The notes beneath the pieces are model-generated. The model saw nothing but the letters and a program-made list of their open reading frames with translations, did no database searches and was not told the origin of the DNA. Shown here in pieces: positions 38,286-48,261 of a stretch of 64,000 nt of DNA. Both the position numbers and the translations under genes were made by a program. How positions within the stretch are numbered: position 1 is the stretch's first letter; each line of letters starts with the position of its first letter. The stretch lies in NCBI RefSeq assembly GCF_032594915.1, contig NZ_CP118733.1, forward strand, positions 682,001 through 746,000. Reading direction: 5' to 3'. The DNA comes from Streptococcus sp. 29896. Lineage in GTDB: Bacteria; Bacillota; Bacilli; Lactobacillales; Streptococcaceae.

Positions 38286-39497
38286 ATGTCTAAATTTAAA
38301 CGTATTCACCTGGTGGTCATGGATTCTGTCGGAATCGGTGCGGCACCAGATGCAGACAAGTTTTTCAACGCTGGGATTGCGGACACGGAGTCTGACACCC
38401 TCGGCCACATCTCTGAAAAAGCAGGTCTTGCTGTGCCAAACATGGCGAAAATCGGTCTTGGAAACATCCCTCGTGACACAGCCCTTGCGACTGTTGCTTC
38501 TGAAGAAAATCCAACTGGATACGTGACCAAGTTGGAAGAAGTATCGCTCGGAAAAGATACTATGACAGGCCACTGGGAAATCATGGGCCTCAATATCACC
38601 GAGCCATTCGATACATTCTGGGATGGTTTCCCTGAAGAGATTTTGACAAAAATCGAAGAGTTCTCAGGCCGTAAAATCATCCGTGAGGCAAACAAGCCGT
38701 ATTCTGGTACAGCTGTTATTGATGACTTTGGTCCTCGCCAAATGGAAACAGGGGAGTTGATCGTCTACACCTCCGCAGACCCTGTCCTTCAGATTGCAGC
38801 CCACGAAGACATTATTCCACTTGATGAGTTGTATCGTATCTGTGAGTACGCTCGTTCCATTACTCTTGAACGACCAGCTCTTCTCGGTCGTATCATCGCC
38901 CGTCCATACGTTGGTGAGCCAGGCAATTTCTCACGAACTGCCAACCGTCACGACTATGCCGTATCACCGTTTGAAGCAACCGTACTCAACAAACTGGCAG
39001 ATGCGGGTGTACCAACTTACTCAGTTGGTAAAATCAGTGATATTTTCAATGGTTCAGGTATTACAAATGATATGGGTCACACCAAGTCCAACATGCACGG
39101 TGTCGATGTGTTGATTGATACTCTGAAGTTATCAGACTTCGAGGAAGGTTTCTCCTTCACAAACTTAGTTGACTTTGATGCTGTGTATGGTCACCGTCGC
39201 AATATCGAAGGCTACCGCGATTGCTTGCAGGAGTTCGATGCTCGTATCCCAGAAATTATCGCTGCTATGCGTGAGGATGACCTGCTCTTGATTACAGCTG
39301 ACCATGGAAATGACCCTGCCTACGCAGGTACTGACCATACCCGTGAATATGTGCCACTCTTGGCCTACAGCAAGGCTTTCAAAGGTAGTGGTGTCTTGCC
39401 AGTAGGTCATTTTGCGGACATTTCAGCAACCGTTGCGGAAAACTTCGGAGTGGACACAGCCATGATTGGCGAGAGCTTCTTAGGAGCCCTGGTCTAA
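38286..39497 (+). CDS. deoB: Phosphopentomutase DeoB
   Basis: A 403-residue alkaline-phosphatase-superfamily enzyme converting ribose-1-phosphate and deoxyribose-1-phosphate to the 5-phosphates. Metal-site motifs are [12 protein letters not shown] (about 10-21), DTMTGHWE with the catalytic Thr (about 90-97), and TADHGNDP...TDHTREYVP (about 340). AAAGGAG precedes the ATG. It works downstream of the two purine nucleoside phosphorylases encoded behind it. Confidence 0.95.
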   Translation: MSKFKRIHLVVMDSVGIGAAPDADKFFNAGIADTESDTLGHISEKAGLAVPNMAKIGLGNIPRDTALATVASEENPTGYVTKLEEVSLGKDTMTGHWEIMGLNITEPFDTFWDGFPEEILTKIEEFSGRKIIREANKPYSGTAVIDDFGPRQMETGELIVYTSADPVLQIAAHEDIIPLDELYRICEYARSITLERPALLGRIIARPYVGEPGNFSRTANRHDYAVSPFEATVLNKLADAGVPTYSVGKISDIFNGSGITNDMGHTKSNMHGVDVLIDTLKLSDFEEGFSFTNLVDFDAVYGHRRNIEGYRDCLQEFDARIPEIIAAMREDDLLLITADHGNDPAYAGTDHTREYVPLLAYSKAFKGSGVLPVGHFADISATVAENFGVDTAMIGESFLGALV

Positions 39498-39853
39498 TGG
39501 AACAATTGACGGTCTATTACAATCCCGACTGCAGCAAATGTAAGAAATTAAAAATCTTACTGCCTAGCCAGGACCTGGACATCAAGTGGGTCAATTACCT
39601 AGAAAATCCACTGACAGCAGAGGAATTGGCAGCTCTTTTGAAAAAAATGGACAGTCAGCCATCAGCAGTTATTCGGTTGACAGAAGAAGAGCGAGCTGGC
39701 TTGTCAGAAGAAGAACTTTTCCAGCGTTTAGTGGAAGAACCCACTACTCTTAATCGCCCCATTATTGAGCGAGAACAGACAGCCTTTCTCTGTCGTCCAC
39801 TTGATATTATCAAAGAAAAAATGCCAGAGTACGACTGGTCAGCTTATTTATAA
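39497..39853 (+). CDS. ArsC/Spx-family thioredoxin-fold protein
   Basis: A 118-residue protein with YYNPDCSKCKKLK near the N-terminus (CxxC at about Cys12/Cys15) and the ArsC-family NRPII region near 87. The family includes glutaredoxin-linked arsenate reductases, YffB-like proteins and Spx. No ars genes are nearby and it sits in the nucleoside operon (ATG overlaps the deoB stop), so arsenate reduction is doubtful. Confidence 0.75.
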   Translation: MEQLTVYYNPDCSKCKKLKILLPSQDLDIKWVNYLENPLTAEELAALLKKMDSQPSAVIRLTEEERAGLSEEELFQRLVEEPTTLNRPIIEREQTAFLCRPLDIIKEKMPEYDWSAYL

Positions 39854-39864
39854 AAGGAGAAAAA

Positions 39865-40674
39865 ATGAGTTTACTTGAAAAAATTTATGAAACAAAAACC
39901 TTTTTAGAAGAAAAAGGAATGATTAAGCCAGAATTCGGTTTGATTTTGGGCTCAGGTTTGGGCGAATTAGCGGAAGAAGTAGAAAATGCTATCGTAATCG
40001 ATTATGCAGACATTCCAAACTGGGGCAAGTCAACAGTTGTAGGTCATGCTGGTAAGTTGGTTTACGGTGATTTGGCAGGACGCAAGGTCTTGGCTTTGCA
40101 AGGTCGTTTCCACTTCTACGAAGGAAATCCGATGGAAGTTGTGACCTTCCCAGTCCGCGTCATGAAAGCTCTTGGTTGTGAAGGCGTGATTGTAACCAAT
40201 GCCGCCGGTGGTATCGGCTACGGCCCAGGTACCCTCATGGCTATTACAGACCATATCAACATGACTGGTCAAAATCCACTGATTGGCGAAAACTTGGAAG
40301 AATTTGGTCCACGTTTCCCAGATATGTCAAATGCCTACACTAAAGAATACCGTGAAAAAGCCCATGCCGTTGCGGAAAAATTGGGTATCAAGTTGGACAA
40401 TGGTGTCTACCTCGGCGTGACAGGTCCTACCTATGAAACACCTGCAGAAATCTTGGCCTTCAAGACTTTGGGTGCCCATGCAGTCGGTATGTCAACAGTA
40501 CCAGAAGTTATCGTGGCAGCTCACTCAGGTATGAAAGTTTTGGGAATTTCTGCTATCACAAACTTTGCGGCAGGTTTCCAATCCGAACTCAACCACGAAG
40601 AAGTTGTAGAAGTAACCGAGCAAATCAAGGGCAACTTCAAAGGCTTGGTCAAGGCTATCTTGGCTGAGTTGTAG
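39865..40674 (+). CDS. punA: Purine nucleoside phosphorylase, trimeric (inosine/guanosine type)
   Basis: A 269-residue class of PNP that splits inosine and guanosine. The phosphate loop is LILGSGLGELAEEV (about 27-40), with VVGHAGKLVYG and GRFHFYEG next. NAAGGI (about 114) and MSTVPEV...SAITNFAAG close the active site, the last with the base-binding Asn. AAAAGGAG precedes the ATG. It complements the hexameric DeoD encoded downstream. Confidence 0.93.
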   Translation: MSLLEKIYETKTFLEEKGMIKPEFGLILGSGLGELAEEVENAIVIDYADIPNWGKSTVVGHAGKLVYGDLAGRKVLALQGRFHFYEGNPMEVVTFPVRVMKALGCEGVIVTNAAGGIGYGPGTLMAITDHINMTGQNPLIGENLEEFGPRFPDMSNAYTKEYREKAHAVAEKLGIKLDNGVYLGVTGPTYETPAEILAFKTLGAHAVGMSTVPEVIVAAHSGMKVLGISAITNFAAGFQSELNHEEVVEVTEQIKGNFKGLVKAILAEL

Positions 40675-40683
40675 GAGGGACTA

Positions 40684-41388
40684 ATGACCAACAAACCCTG
40701 GTTCAGTGTTCTGAAAGGGATAGGCATTATTGCACTACTTACAATGGTATGGTTGGTTTTCTTTGCAGCTATTGATACGAGTGGTTCTAACACCAACTAC
40801 GAGCCTTTCAATGGTGCTTCGATTATTTGTGCAGTAATTTCTTATCTGATTATTTTATTTATACTGCAATATAATAAGGTTGTTCACTTAAAAGAGGAGA
40901 TTATCACTTCTTACAATGCAATAGAGATTAAACAACTACATGTTACAAAGTTGTTGGACCAACTGCAAGAAGTGACGGATAAAATTGTAGATCACGAGTT
41001 AAAAATGTCTGTGAAGAATACCTTTTCCGAGTTGATTGAAGAGGAGAAGCAGTCAGACCGTCTGACTGCAGAAGGAAACGATGCCAATCATCATCAGACC
41101 AAGAAGAAATTCACTTCTAATTCGGGTTCAAACAATTTCCATGACCATCTGTCGCAACACTCTGAAAAAGTTACAAAGTTGGTGGAACGGATCGAACGGG
41201 ATACAAAAGGAAGAGCTGATGAGAGTCTGCGTGATTTGATGCGAGAAATCAAAGAAGCTGAAGCTCTGGTGACCAACCAACGCCTGTATTACAACGACAC
41301 AGTTTCACAATACAATAAATCAATCTATGCCTTGCCATTTGCCTTCTTAAGAGGGACACTTGGTTTCAAGGAGCGAGACTATATGTAA
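40684..41388 (+). CDS. LemA-like membrane protein
   Basis: A 234-residue protein with two N-terminal membrane segments (about 10-30 and 45-63). A coiled-coil region follows with LemA traits: HLKEEIITSYNAIEIKQLHVTKLLDQLQ and the C-terminal RLYYNDTVSQYNKSIYALPFAFLRGTLGF. The middle (about 120-160) is low-complexity and polar. AGGAGGG lies before the ATG. Its role inside a nucleoside operon is unknown. Confidence 0.65.
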   Translation: MTNKPWFSVLKGIGIIALLTMVWLVFFAAIDTSGSNTNYEPFNGASIICAVISYLIILFILQYNKVVHLKEEIITSYNAIEIKQLHVTKLLDQLQEVTDKIVDHELKMSVKNTFSELIEEEKQSDRLTAEGNDANHHQTKKKFTSNSGSNNFHDHLSQHSEKVTKLVERIERDTKGRADESLRDLMREIKEAEALVTNQRLYYNDTVSQYNKSIYALPFAFLRGTLGFKERDYM

Positions 41389-41429
41389 CCTGGTCAATTT
41401 GAAATCTATGTTACATAAATAGAGAAAAG

Positions 41430-41461
41430 AAAGGAAGGGCTAGTAGCCCTTTGTGAAAAAG
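41430..41461 (+). promoter_or_regulatory. Hairpin between deoD Shine-Dalgarno and start codon
   Basis: AAGGGCT (41435-41441) and AGCCCTT (41445-41451) pair with an AGT loop. The only Shine-Dalgarno-like bases (AAAGGA, ending 41435) are ~27 nt before the ATG. Removing the 17-nt hairpin by folding leaves ~10 nt, a normal spacing. Confidence 0.5.
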
Positions 41462-42175
41462 ATGAGTATCCATATTTCCGCAAAACCAGGCGAAATTGCT
41501 GATAAGATTTTGCTTCCTGGTGATCCGCTTCGTGCTAAATTTATCGCTGAAAACTTCCTTGAAGATGCAGTTTGCTTCAACGAAGTTCGCAATATGTTCG
41601 GCTACACAGGTACCTACAAGGGTCACCGTGTCTCTGTCATGGGAACAGGTATGGGAATGCCATCCATCTCTATCTATGCTCATGAATTGATCAATGAATA
41701 CGGTGTGAAAAAATTGATCCGTGTTGGAACAGCAGGCTCACTGAGTGCTGATGTTCATGTTCGTGAATTGGTCTTGGCGCAAGCAGCTGCAACCAACTCT
41801 CGTATGATCAATATTGATTGGCCAGAATATGACTTGCCACAAATTGCAAGTTTCAACCTTTTGGACAAGGCATATCATATTGCTAAAGACCTTAATTTGA
41901 CAACGCATGTCGGTAATGTCTTGTCTTCAGACAGTTTCTACTCACCTAAACTTTTCAGTCGTAATTTGGAACTTGGTCAAATTGGTGTCAAGGCAGTTGA
42001 GATGGAAGCTGCAGCCCTTTATTATTTGGGTGCTAAATTCGGTGTTGAAACACTTGCAATCATGACTATTTCTGATAGCTTGGTCAACCCAGACGAAGAT
42101 ACGACAGCAGAAGAGCGTCAAAACACTTTCACGGACATGATGAAGGTTGGTTTGGAAACCTTGATTGCTGAATAG
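41462..42175 (+). CDS. deoD: Purine nucleoside phosphorylase DeoD, hexameric
   Basis: A 237-residue phosphorylase that accepts adenosine as well as 6-oxopurine nucleosides. Motifs are [16 protein letters not shown] (phosphate site), GTGMGMPS (about 62-69), EMEAAALY (about 178) and [18 protein letters not shown] with the catalytic Asp. ATG 41462 gives the family N-terminus ([10 protein letters not shown]). GTG 41453 is an alternative. See the hairpin at 41435-41451 for the ribosome site. Confidence 0.93.
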   Translation: MSIHISAKPGEIADKILLPGDPLRAKFIAENFLEDAVCFNEVRNMFGYTGTYKGHRVSVMGTGMGMPSISIYAHELINEYGVKKLIRVGTAGSLSADVHVRELVLAQAAATNSRMINIDWPEYDLPQIASFNLLDKAYHIAKDLNLTTHVGNVLSSDSFYSPKLFSRNLELGQIGVKAVEMEAAALYYLGAKFGVETLAIMTISDSLVNPDEDTTAEERQNTFTDMMKVGLETLIAE

Positions 42176-42202
42176 ATATTGATTATTCGTAAGGAGAATT
42201 CT

Positions 42203-42587
42203 ATGTCATTTGCAAATTTTGAACCAACACGTCACATTGAAGATTTTCATTTAGCTGGATTTGCTTATTAGTCATACAGTCCAGTGGACTGTATGAGCTC
42301 GCTCCTTGAAAACGATAAGGGAGCGATTAGTGAAAGAATTAAAACTGGGTACTTCTTTAGAAATGCTTGCGGAACCAGCTAACCCTTATGATTCAGAAGC
42401 AGTTGTGATTCTATTTCAAGGGAAAAAATTGGGTTATATTCCCAAGCATAAAAATAGCCTAATTAGTCGATTGTTATTCTATGGACATGGTGAGATCCTT
42501 GAAGCCAGAGTTCAAATGATAGATTTAACAGAACACCCGGAACGTCAACTTCGTGTGGTTGTAAAATTCAAAGATTTTCGTAAATGA
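42203..42587 (+). pseudogene. HIRAN-domain protein gene interrupted by a hairpin element
   Basis: An ATG with AAGGAG opens a frame giving MSFANFEPTRHIEDFHLAG and FAY before TAG at 42269-42271. Past a hairpin pair (42273-42326) another frame continues LVKELKLGTSLEMLAEPANPYDSEAVVI...GYIPKHKN, a clear HIRAN domain (EPxNPYDxxAV, GYIP). Joined, the pieces resemble a complete ~110-residue HIRAN protein (start FHLAGFAY). The halves are in different frames. A shorter protein from TTG 42306, inside the hairpin, is unlikely as it has no ribosome site. Confidence 0.7.
42273..42326. repeat. Hairpin pair inside the HIRAN gene
   Basis: CATACAGTCC-agt-GGACTGTATG (42273-42295) is followed by TCGCTCC-(14-nt loop TTGAAAACGATAAG)-GGAGCGA (42299-42326). 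TTAGT flanks both sides (42268-42272 and 42327-42331). Same two-hairpin design as the arrays at 20266 and 54565. Confidence 0.7.
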
Positions 42588-42595
42588 TATAGAAA

Positions 42596-42621
42596 AACAG
42601 AGCTGTTTAGCTCTGTTTTTT
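42596..42621 (+). terminator. Terminator after the nucleoside cluster
   Basis: AACAGAGCT-gttt-AGCTCTGTT followed by T. Confidence 0.85.
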
Positions 42622-42693
42622 GCTAGGATTCAGAACAATAAATCATTTCAATCTAGTTTCAATGATAGAAATGCGACAAAAACTAATTTGGGC

Positions 42694-42742
42694 TTGTTTT
42701 TTCTTATATTTTAGTGTATAATCAAATTAGAAAGCGTTTACA
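42694..42742 (+). promoter_or_regulatory. glgP promoter with CcpA (cre) site
   Basis: TTGTTT (42694-42699), 17-bp spacer, TATAAT (42717-42722). AGAAAGCGTTTACA (42729-42742) matches cre consensus TGWAARCGYTWNCA except the first base and overlaps the transcription start, so CcpA would repress. Confidence 0.75.
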
Positions 42743-42802
42743 AAAGTGTTTATGAAATATTTTTGAATGTTTACACAAATGAATTTGCAAGGGGAGGTCG
42801 CC

Positions 42803-45067
42803 GTGATTAATTTACAACATTTTGTTCAGGCTATGTATGCCAAACGTATCGAGGATTGTTCTGACTATGAACTCTATTATGCTCTTCTAGCATTTACTAA
42901 ACAGCAGAGCGAAGCAAAATATACTAATCAACAAAAGAAGAAAGTTTACTATATTTCTGCTGAGTTCTTGATTGGTAAACTCTTGTCTAATAACTTGATC
43001 AACTTGGGTGTTTATGATGAGGTGAAGAGCCAGCTTGCAGCAGCAGGTAAAGACTTAATTGCTATTGAAGATGTGGAGATGGAGCCATCACTAGGAAATG
43101 GTGGTTTGGGTCGTTTGGCTGCCTGCTTCCTTGATTCAATTGCTAGTCTAGGTCTTAATGGTGATGGGGTCGGATTGAACTACCACTTCGGACTTTTCCG
43201 TCAGTTGTTCGAATACCATCAGCAATCTGCAGTGCCAAATGAATGGATTACACCACGTTCTTGGTTGACAGAATCCCCAATTTCTTACCAAGTGCCATTT
43301 GCTAACTTTACCTTGACGTCTAAGTTGTACGATATCGATGTGCCAGGTTATAAGACTGAGCGGAAGAACCGTTTGCGTTTGTTTGACCTTGGTTCAGTTG
43401 ATGACAATATTATTTATGATGGCATTGAGTTTGACAAGGAAGATATTTTCCGTAATTTGACCCTCTTCCTTTATCCAGATGATTCGACATACGAGGGTAA
43501 AATTCTCCGTATCTTCCAGCAGTATTTCATGGTATCAAATGCAGCTCAACTCTTGATTGATGAAGCGGTTGCCAAAGGGTCAAACCTCCATGACTTGCCT
43601 GATTATGCGGTGGTTCAAATCAACGACACTCACCCATCCCTTGTCATTCCAGAATTGATTCGTCTCTTGGAACTCCGTGGCATTTCCTTTGATGAGGCAA
43701 TCGAAATTGTTAAGAAAATGACGGCCTATACCAACCACACTATCTTGTCTGAAGCCCTTGAAAAATGGCCGTTTGACTTCTTGAACCGTGTGGTGCCTCA
43801 CTTAGTACCATTTATCGAAGAGTTGGACCGCCGTGCCAAAGAAGTGAAAAATGATCCAGCGGTTAATATCATCGATGAGCATGGTCGTGTTCACATGGCC
43901 CACATGGATATTCACTATGGCTACTCTATCAACGGTGTGGCAGCCCTCCATACTGAGATTTTGAAGACATCTGAGTTGAAAGCCTTCTATGAGCTCTATC
44001 CAGAGAAGTTTAACAACAAGACTAATGGAATCACCTTCCGTCGTTGGCTCATGCATGCCAACCCAAGTTTGGCGAGCTATCTTGATGGCCTACTTGGTCA
44101 TGGCTACCACCATGATGCCAGCGAGTTGGAAAAACTTTTGGACCACAAAGACAGCAAAGAATTGAAGAAATGGTTGGAAGAAACTAAGCAACACAACAAG
44201 CGTAAGTTGCAACGTCATATTGCTAAGACGCAAGGTGTGGAGGTCAATCCAGAGTCTATCTTTGATGTACAAATCAAGCGTATGCATGAGTACAAGCGTC
44301 AACAGATGAATGTCCTCTATGTTATCCACAAGTATTTGGATATCAAGGCTGGCAATATCCCAACTCGTCCATTGACAGTCTTCTTTGGCGGAAAAGCAGC
44401 ACCAGCTTACACAACGGCTCAAGATATTATCCACTTGATTTTGGTCTTGTCACAGGTTATCAAAAATGATCCAGAAGTAGCACCACACTTGCAGTTGGTC
44501 ATGATTGAAAACTACAACGTAACAGAAGCCAGCTTCATCATTCCAGCGGCAGATATTTCAGAGCAGATTTCTCTTGCATCTAAAGAAGCATCTGGTACTG
44601 GTAACATGAAATTCATGCTCAATGGTGCCTTGACCATCGGTACAGATGATGGTGCCAACGTGGAAATTCATGAATTAGTTGGTGATGAAAATATCTACAT
44701 TTTCGGTCAAGATAGCCAAACTGTTATCGACCACTATGTCAATGGTAGCTACCATCCTTATGCCTTCTACGAGCGCGAAGCTATCCGTCCATTGATTGAT
44801 TTCATCACTTCTGACACTATTCGTCAGGCTGGTGGTATCGATGAACGACTCTGGCGCTTGCAGGACAACCTCAAGCACAATGACCACTTCATGACCTTGC
44901 TGGACTTGGAAGACTACATTGCAACTAAGGAAAGAATGTTAGCAGACTACGAAGATCGTGACAGCTGGTTGGATAAGGTCATCGTCAACATTGCTAAAGC
45001 AGGATTCTTCTCATCAGACCGTACTATCCAACAGTACAACGAAGATATCTGGCATTTGGAAGCGTAG
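42803..45067 (+). CDS. glgP: Glycogen/maltodextrin phosphorylase
   Basis: A 754-residue GT35 phosphorylase releasing glucose-1-phosphate from alpha-1,4-glucans. It shows [44 protein letters not shown] and the PLP-lysine region [31 protein letters not shown] 42803 is preferred over ATG 42767 because GGGGAGG at 42791-42797 fits it and the family N-terminus starts INLQHFVQ. It stands alone with its own cre-controlled promoter. The symbol could also be malP. Confidence 0.9.
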   Translation: MINLQHFVQAMYAKRIEDCSDYELYYALLAFTKQQSEAKYTNQQKKKVYYISAEFLIGKLLSNNLINLGVYDEVKSQLAAAGKDLIAIEDVEMEPSLGNGGLGRLAACFLDSIASLGLNGDGVGLNYHFGLFRQLFEYHQQSAVPNEWITPRSWLTESPISYQVPFANFTLTSKLYDIDVPGYKTERKNRLRLFDLGSVDDNIIYDGIEFDKEDIFRNLTLFLYPDDSTYEGKILRIFQQYFMVSNAAQLLIDEAVAKGSNLHDLPDYAVVQINDTHPSLVIPELIRLLELRGISFDEAIEIVKKMTAYTNHTILSEALEKWPFDFLNRVVPHLVPFIEELDRRAKEVKNDPAVNIIDEHGRVHMAHMDIHYGYSINGVAALHTEILKTSELKAFYELYPEKFNNKTNGITFRRWLMHANPSLASYLDGLLGHGYHHDASELEKLLDHKDSKELKKWLEETKQHNKRKLQRHIAKTQGVEVNPESIFDVQIKRMHEYKRQQMNVLYVIHKYLDIKAGNIPTRPLTVFFGGKAAPAYTTAQDIIHLILVLSQVIKNDPEVAPHLQLVMIENYNVTEASFIIPAADISEQISLASKEASGTGNMKFMLNGALTIGTDDGANVEIHELVGDENIYIFGQDSQTVIDHYVNGSYHPYAFYEREAIRPLIDFITSDTIRQAGGIDERLWRLQDNLKHNDHFMTLLDLEDYIATKERMLADYEDRDSWLDKVIVNIAKAGFFSSDRTIQQYNEDIWHLEA

Positions 45068-45074
45068 TATATAA

Positions 45075-45099
45075 AAATGACCTTTCGGGGTCATTTTTT
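45075..45099. terminator. Terminator between glgP and vanZ-like gene
   Basis: AAATGACC-tttcgg-GGTCATTT followed by TTTC, just before the convergent vanZ-like gene. Confidence 0.85.
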
Positions 45100-45669
45100 C
45101 TGTATTCTATTTTTGAAAGAGTTGGCGATTGCGGATTGTCCCAAGAAGTTTCCAAGGGCAAAGCCAGAGGTGTTAAGCAAGATGTCACCAAGGTCAAAGA
45201 AGCCCAGTGAAAAGAAGAATTGACAGGCTTCAACTAGCAATATGGCCCCTACAAAGAGAGAAAGTTTTTTCCAAGAAAATGAAAAAAGCAACCCAAGTGG
45301 TAAAAAGAGTAAGAGGTTAAAGACCAATATAGCAGGATTGAGAAATAGGTCTTGAGAGAAGGTACTAAGGAGATCCCAGTTGACACCTCTGACGCCCATG
45401 CTTTTGAAAAAGAGAAGATAGACTAGCAGAAGCCCGTAGCAAGTGTAGAAAAAACAAAGCGTCAGTCGCGAAATGCGGGGCTTATAGACCAGTCGAAAGA
45501 GAGTAAAGCAAACCCCAGTCATTAACAGGATCGCTGCAAGCGCAGACCAAAAATCAACCGTCATGAAAATGGTCGTGAACTGGTAAAAAAGAAAGGTCAT
45601 GAAGAGCCAGCGGCAGAGCAGAAATGATAGAATCAAGTTGATACAATCGTAGAAAATTTCTTTTTTCAT
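45091..45669 (-). CDS. VanZ-family membrane protein
   Basis: A 192-residue membrane protein with about five hydrophobic segments. The pattern NLLLFLPLGLLFSF...VEACQFFFSLGFFDLGDILLNTSGFALG is the VanZ-like signature (polar residues in the FxLGxxDxxDxxxNxxG style). VanZ-like proteins occur in many Gram-positives, with teicoplanin tolerance known for the original. No van genes are here. GGAGGTCC precedes its ATG. Confidence 0.75.
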   Translation of the reverse strand: MKKEIFYDCINLILSFLLCRWLFMTFLFYQFTTIFMTVDFWSALAAILLMTGVCFTLFRLVYKPRISRLTLCFFYTCYGLLLVYLLFFKSMGVRGVNWDLLSTFSQDLFLNPAILVFNLLLFLPLGLLFSFSWKKLSLFVGAILLVEACQFFFSLGFFDLGDILLNTSGFALGNFLGQSAIANSFKNRIQKK

Positions 45670-45742
45670 AGAGGACCTCCTTTTTTCATTATATCATTAT
45701 TTGAGGGGGGAAAGGCTGTAGAAAATAATTTTAGAGACAGTA

Positions 45743-45751
45743 TGCTATAAT
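45743..45751 (+). promoter_or_regulatory. Extended -10 promoter of hemW (leaderless)
   Basis: TGcTATAAT is followed by seven bases and the hemW ATG. No Shine-Dalgarno is present. Confidence 0.6.
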
Positions 45752-45758
45752 AGTTGGT

Positions 45759-46895
45759 ATGAAAAAACGACCGACATCTGCCTATATCCACATTCCATTT
45801 TGCACCCAGATTTGTTACTACTGTGATTTTTCCAAGGTCTTTATTAAGAACCAGCCTGTTGACGAGTATTTGGCAGCCCTCATGGAAGAGGTCAAGTTTT
45901 ACGACCTGCCAGCCCTCCGCACGCTTTATATCGGAGGCGGAACACCATCGGCTCTTTCGGCAGACCAGCTAGATTATCTCCTGACCAATCTGGAGGACTT
46001 GCTGGACTTGTCACAGCTGGAAGAATTCACTATTGAGGCCAATCCAGGTGACTTGACGGCAGACAAGATTGCGGTTCTGAAAAAGTCCAAGTGCAATCGG
46101 GTGTCGTTGGGTGTTCAGACCTTTGATGACCGTATGCTGAAAAAAATCGGTCGTAGCCACAACCAGGCCCAGATTTATGAAACCATTGCAGCCCTCAAGG
46201 AAGCGGGTTTTCACAACATTTCCATTGACCTGATTTATGCCCTGCCTGGTCAGACCATGGAGCAGGTGGTGGACAATGTCGCCAAGGCCTTGGAGCTGGA
46301 CATTCCCCACATGAGCCTCTATAGCTTGATTTTGGAGAACCACACGGTCTTCATGAACCGCCAACGCCGTGGCAACCTGCATCTGCCCAACGAAGATGTG
46401 GAGTCGGATATGTTCGACTACATCCTACAAGAGCTGGAGAAAAACGGCTTCGAGCACTACGAAATCTCCAACTTCACCAAACCTGGTTTTGAGAGTCGCC
46501 ACAACCTCATGTACTGGGACAACTCGGAGTACTATGGTCTAGGAGCTGGAGCATCTGGCTACATCGACGGCATGCGCTACCGCAACCGTGGCCCCATCCA
46601 GCACTACCTCAAATCCATCCGCGAAAAAGGCCATTCCCGCTTACACGAAGAATTCCTCAGCCAGACCGAGCAGATGGAAGAAGAGATGTTTCTGGGCCTA
46701 CGGAAAAAAACTGGCGTGTCCATTGAGCGATTCGAGGAAAAGTTTGGCATTTCCTTTGAAGACTGCTACGGTCAGGTGGTCAGAGACTTGAAAAATGAAG
46801 GTCTCTTGCAAGAAGAAGACCGTTGGCTTCGGATGACCAAAAAGGGTCTGTTTCTGGGCGATACAGTTGCCGAGCGTTTCATTATAGAAGATTAG
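45759..46895 (+). CDS. hemW: Radical SAM heme chaperone HemW
   Basis: A 378-residue radical-SAM protein. The cluster motif is HIPFCTQICYYCDF (Cys15, Cys19, Cys22), SAM contacts are GGGTPSAL and SLGVQTFDDRMLKKIGR. CYYCDF without a fourth Cys marks HemW rather than HemN, so a heme-insertion chaperone rather than a coproporphyrinogen oxidase. The transcript is probably leaderless. It heads a run fat-NUDIX-HAD-membrane protein with short gaps. Confidence 0.88.
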   Translation: MKKRPTSAYIHIPFCTQICYYCDFSKVFIKNQPVDEYLAALMEEVKFYDLPALRTLYIGGGTPSALSADQLDYLLTNLEDLLDLSQLEEFTIEANPGDLTADKIAVLKKSKCNRVSLGVQTFDDRMLKKIGRSHNQAQIYETIAALKEAGFHNISIDLIYALPGQTMEQVVDNVAKALELDIPHMSLYSLILENHTVFMNRQRRGNLHLPNEDVESDMFDYILQELEKNGFEHYEISNFTKPGFESRHNLMYWDNSEYYGLGAGASGYIDGMRYRNRGPIQHYLKSIREKGHSRLHEEFLSQTEQMEEEMFLGLRKKTGVSIERFEEKFGISFEDCYGQVVRDLKNEGLLQEEDRWLRMTKKGLFLGDTVAERFIIED

Positions 46896-46907
46896 AAAGA
46901 GGACACA

Positions 46908-47648
46908 ATGGGACTAAGCTACCAAGAAGAGTTCACCATTCCTTTTGATATGGTGGATGTCAAACAAGAAATCAAACTGCCTGACTTTATTTCCTACTGT
47001 CTTGGTGTGTCAGGTCGGCAGTCGGAAGAACTGGGTCGTAGTGACCTCTATGTTTATCAGGAATTTGGCTTGATTTGGGTGGTGACAGATTATGAACTAA
47101 CTATTCAACGCCTACCTAAGTACAATGAAACCATCACGATAAAAACAGAAGCGGTGGCCTACAACAAGTTTTTCTGTCATCGGATGTTCTATATCTACGA
47201 TGCAGCGGGCAATCTTTTGTTAGACATTCTCTGCTACTTTGTCCTGATTGATTTTGAGACTCGCAAGGTGGCGCCTGTTCCAGAAGATTTGATTGCCCCT
47301 TATCAGTCTGAGCAGGTCAAGAAATTGTCTCGGGCTCCCAAGTATCAGCTCTTGGAAAATCCATCTGTTCAAGAATTTCCTGTTCGTTATTTTGACTTGG
47401 ATATGAATGGGCATGTCAACAATGGCAAGTACCTGGAATGGATGTATGAAGCACAGGGCTATGATTTTCTGCTCTGCCATGTCCCTAAAAAAATCCAACT
47501 CAAGTATCTTAAGGAAGTAGAGGCGACTAGCTTGGTGAGTTCACGCATGGTGGCAGAAGCTGGTGTCAGCCAGCATGAGATTGTGGTAGATGGGCATATT
47601 CATGCGCAAGCTGTCATAGAATGGAGGGAAAGTCATGTCGCAGGATAA
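46908..47648 (+). CDS. Acyl-ACP thioesterase
   Basis: A 246-residue double-hotdog thioesterase of the FatA/FatB-like bacterial group. Catalytic-region residues lie in RYFDLDMNGHVNNGKYLEWMYE (Asp, Asn, His) near 160-180, with WVVTDYELTIQRLPKYNETI in the first hotdog. It releases fatty acids from ACP. AAAGAGGAC precedes the ATG. Its end overlaps the NUDIX gene by 14 nt. Confidence 0.85.
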   Translation: MGLSYQEEFTIPFDMVDVKQEIKLPDFISYCLGVSGRQSEELGRSDLYVYQEFGLIWVVTDYELTIQRLPKYNETITIKTEAVAYNKFFCHRMFYIYDAAGNLLLDILCYFVLIDFETRKVAPVPEDLIAPYQSEQVKKLSRAPKYQLLENPSVQEFPVRYFDLDMNGHVNNGKYLEWMYEAQGYDFLLCHVPKKIQLKYLKEVEATSLVSSRMVAEAGVSQHEIVVDGHIHAQAVIEWRESHVAG

Positions 47649-48252
47649 GTGGTTGGAATGGGCCGTACGTTTACAAGCCTTGGCTCAGACAGGCTTGGCC
47701 TATGGAAAAGATGTCTATGACATAGAGCGATTTGAGGAAATCCGTCAGATTGCGGCGGAAATGTTGGTAGAGCCATCTGGACAGCCCTTGGAAGTGGTGA
47801 CAGACTTGTTTTGCAATGAAACAGGCTATCAGACACCCAAGCTGGATACCCGCGCAGCTATTTTTCAAGAGGATAAAATCCTACTTGTCCAGGAAAACGA
47901 TGGGCTCTGGTCCTTGCCAGGTGGTTGGTGCGATGTGGACCAGTCCGTCAAGGAAAATGTTGTCAAGGAAGTAAAGGAAGAAGCGGGGCTGGATGTGGAG
48001 GCTCTGCGAGTCGTTGCGATTTTGGACAAGCACAAGAACAATCCGGCCAAGTCAGCCCACCGCGTGACCAAGGTCTTCATTCTATGTCGTCTCCTTGGCG
48101 GGGAGTTTCAGCCCAATTCGGAAACAGTTGCCAGTGGCTTCTTCAGTCTAGATGATTTACCACCGCTCTCACTTGGGAAAAATACAGCTGAGCAGTTAGT
48201 ACTTTGCTTGGAAGCTAGGCGGTCTGAGCATTGGGAAACACGATTTGATTAA
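47635..48252 (+). CDS. NUDIX hydrolase
   Basis: A 205-residue protein. An N-terminal helical domain (about 1-60, WLEWAVRLQALAQTGLAYGKDVYDIERFEE) is typical of ADP-ribose-type NUDIX hydrolases. The Nudix box GGWCDVDQSVKENVVKEVKEEAGL (about 100-123) fits Gx5Ex7REUxEExGU with Lys replacing the first Glu-side residues partly. Substrate probably ADP-ribose or another nucleoside diphosphate derivative. GGAGGG before the ATG lies in the thioesterase gene. Confidence 0.8.
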   Translation: MSQDKWLEWAVRLQALAQTGLAYGKDVYDIERFEEIRQIAAEMLVEPSGQPLEVVTDLFCNETGYQTPKLDTRAAIFQEDKILLVQENDGLWSLPGGWCDVDQSVKENVVKEVKEEAGLDVEALRVVAILDKHKNNPAKSAHRVTKVFILCRLLGGEFQPNSETVASGFFSLDDLPPLSLGKNTAEQLVLCLEARRSEHWETRFD

Positions 48253-48261
48253 GGAGAAAGT

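Noticed and set aside
38245-38526. Frame starting upstream of deoB
   Set aside because: Overlaps deoB in another frame and starts inside the promoter; shadow.
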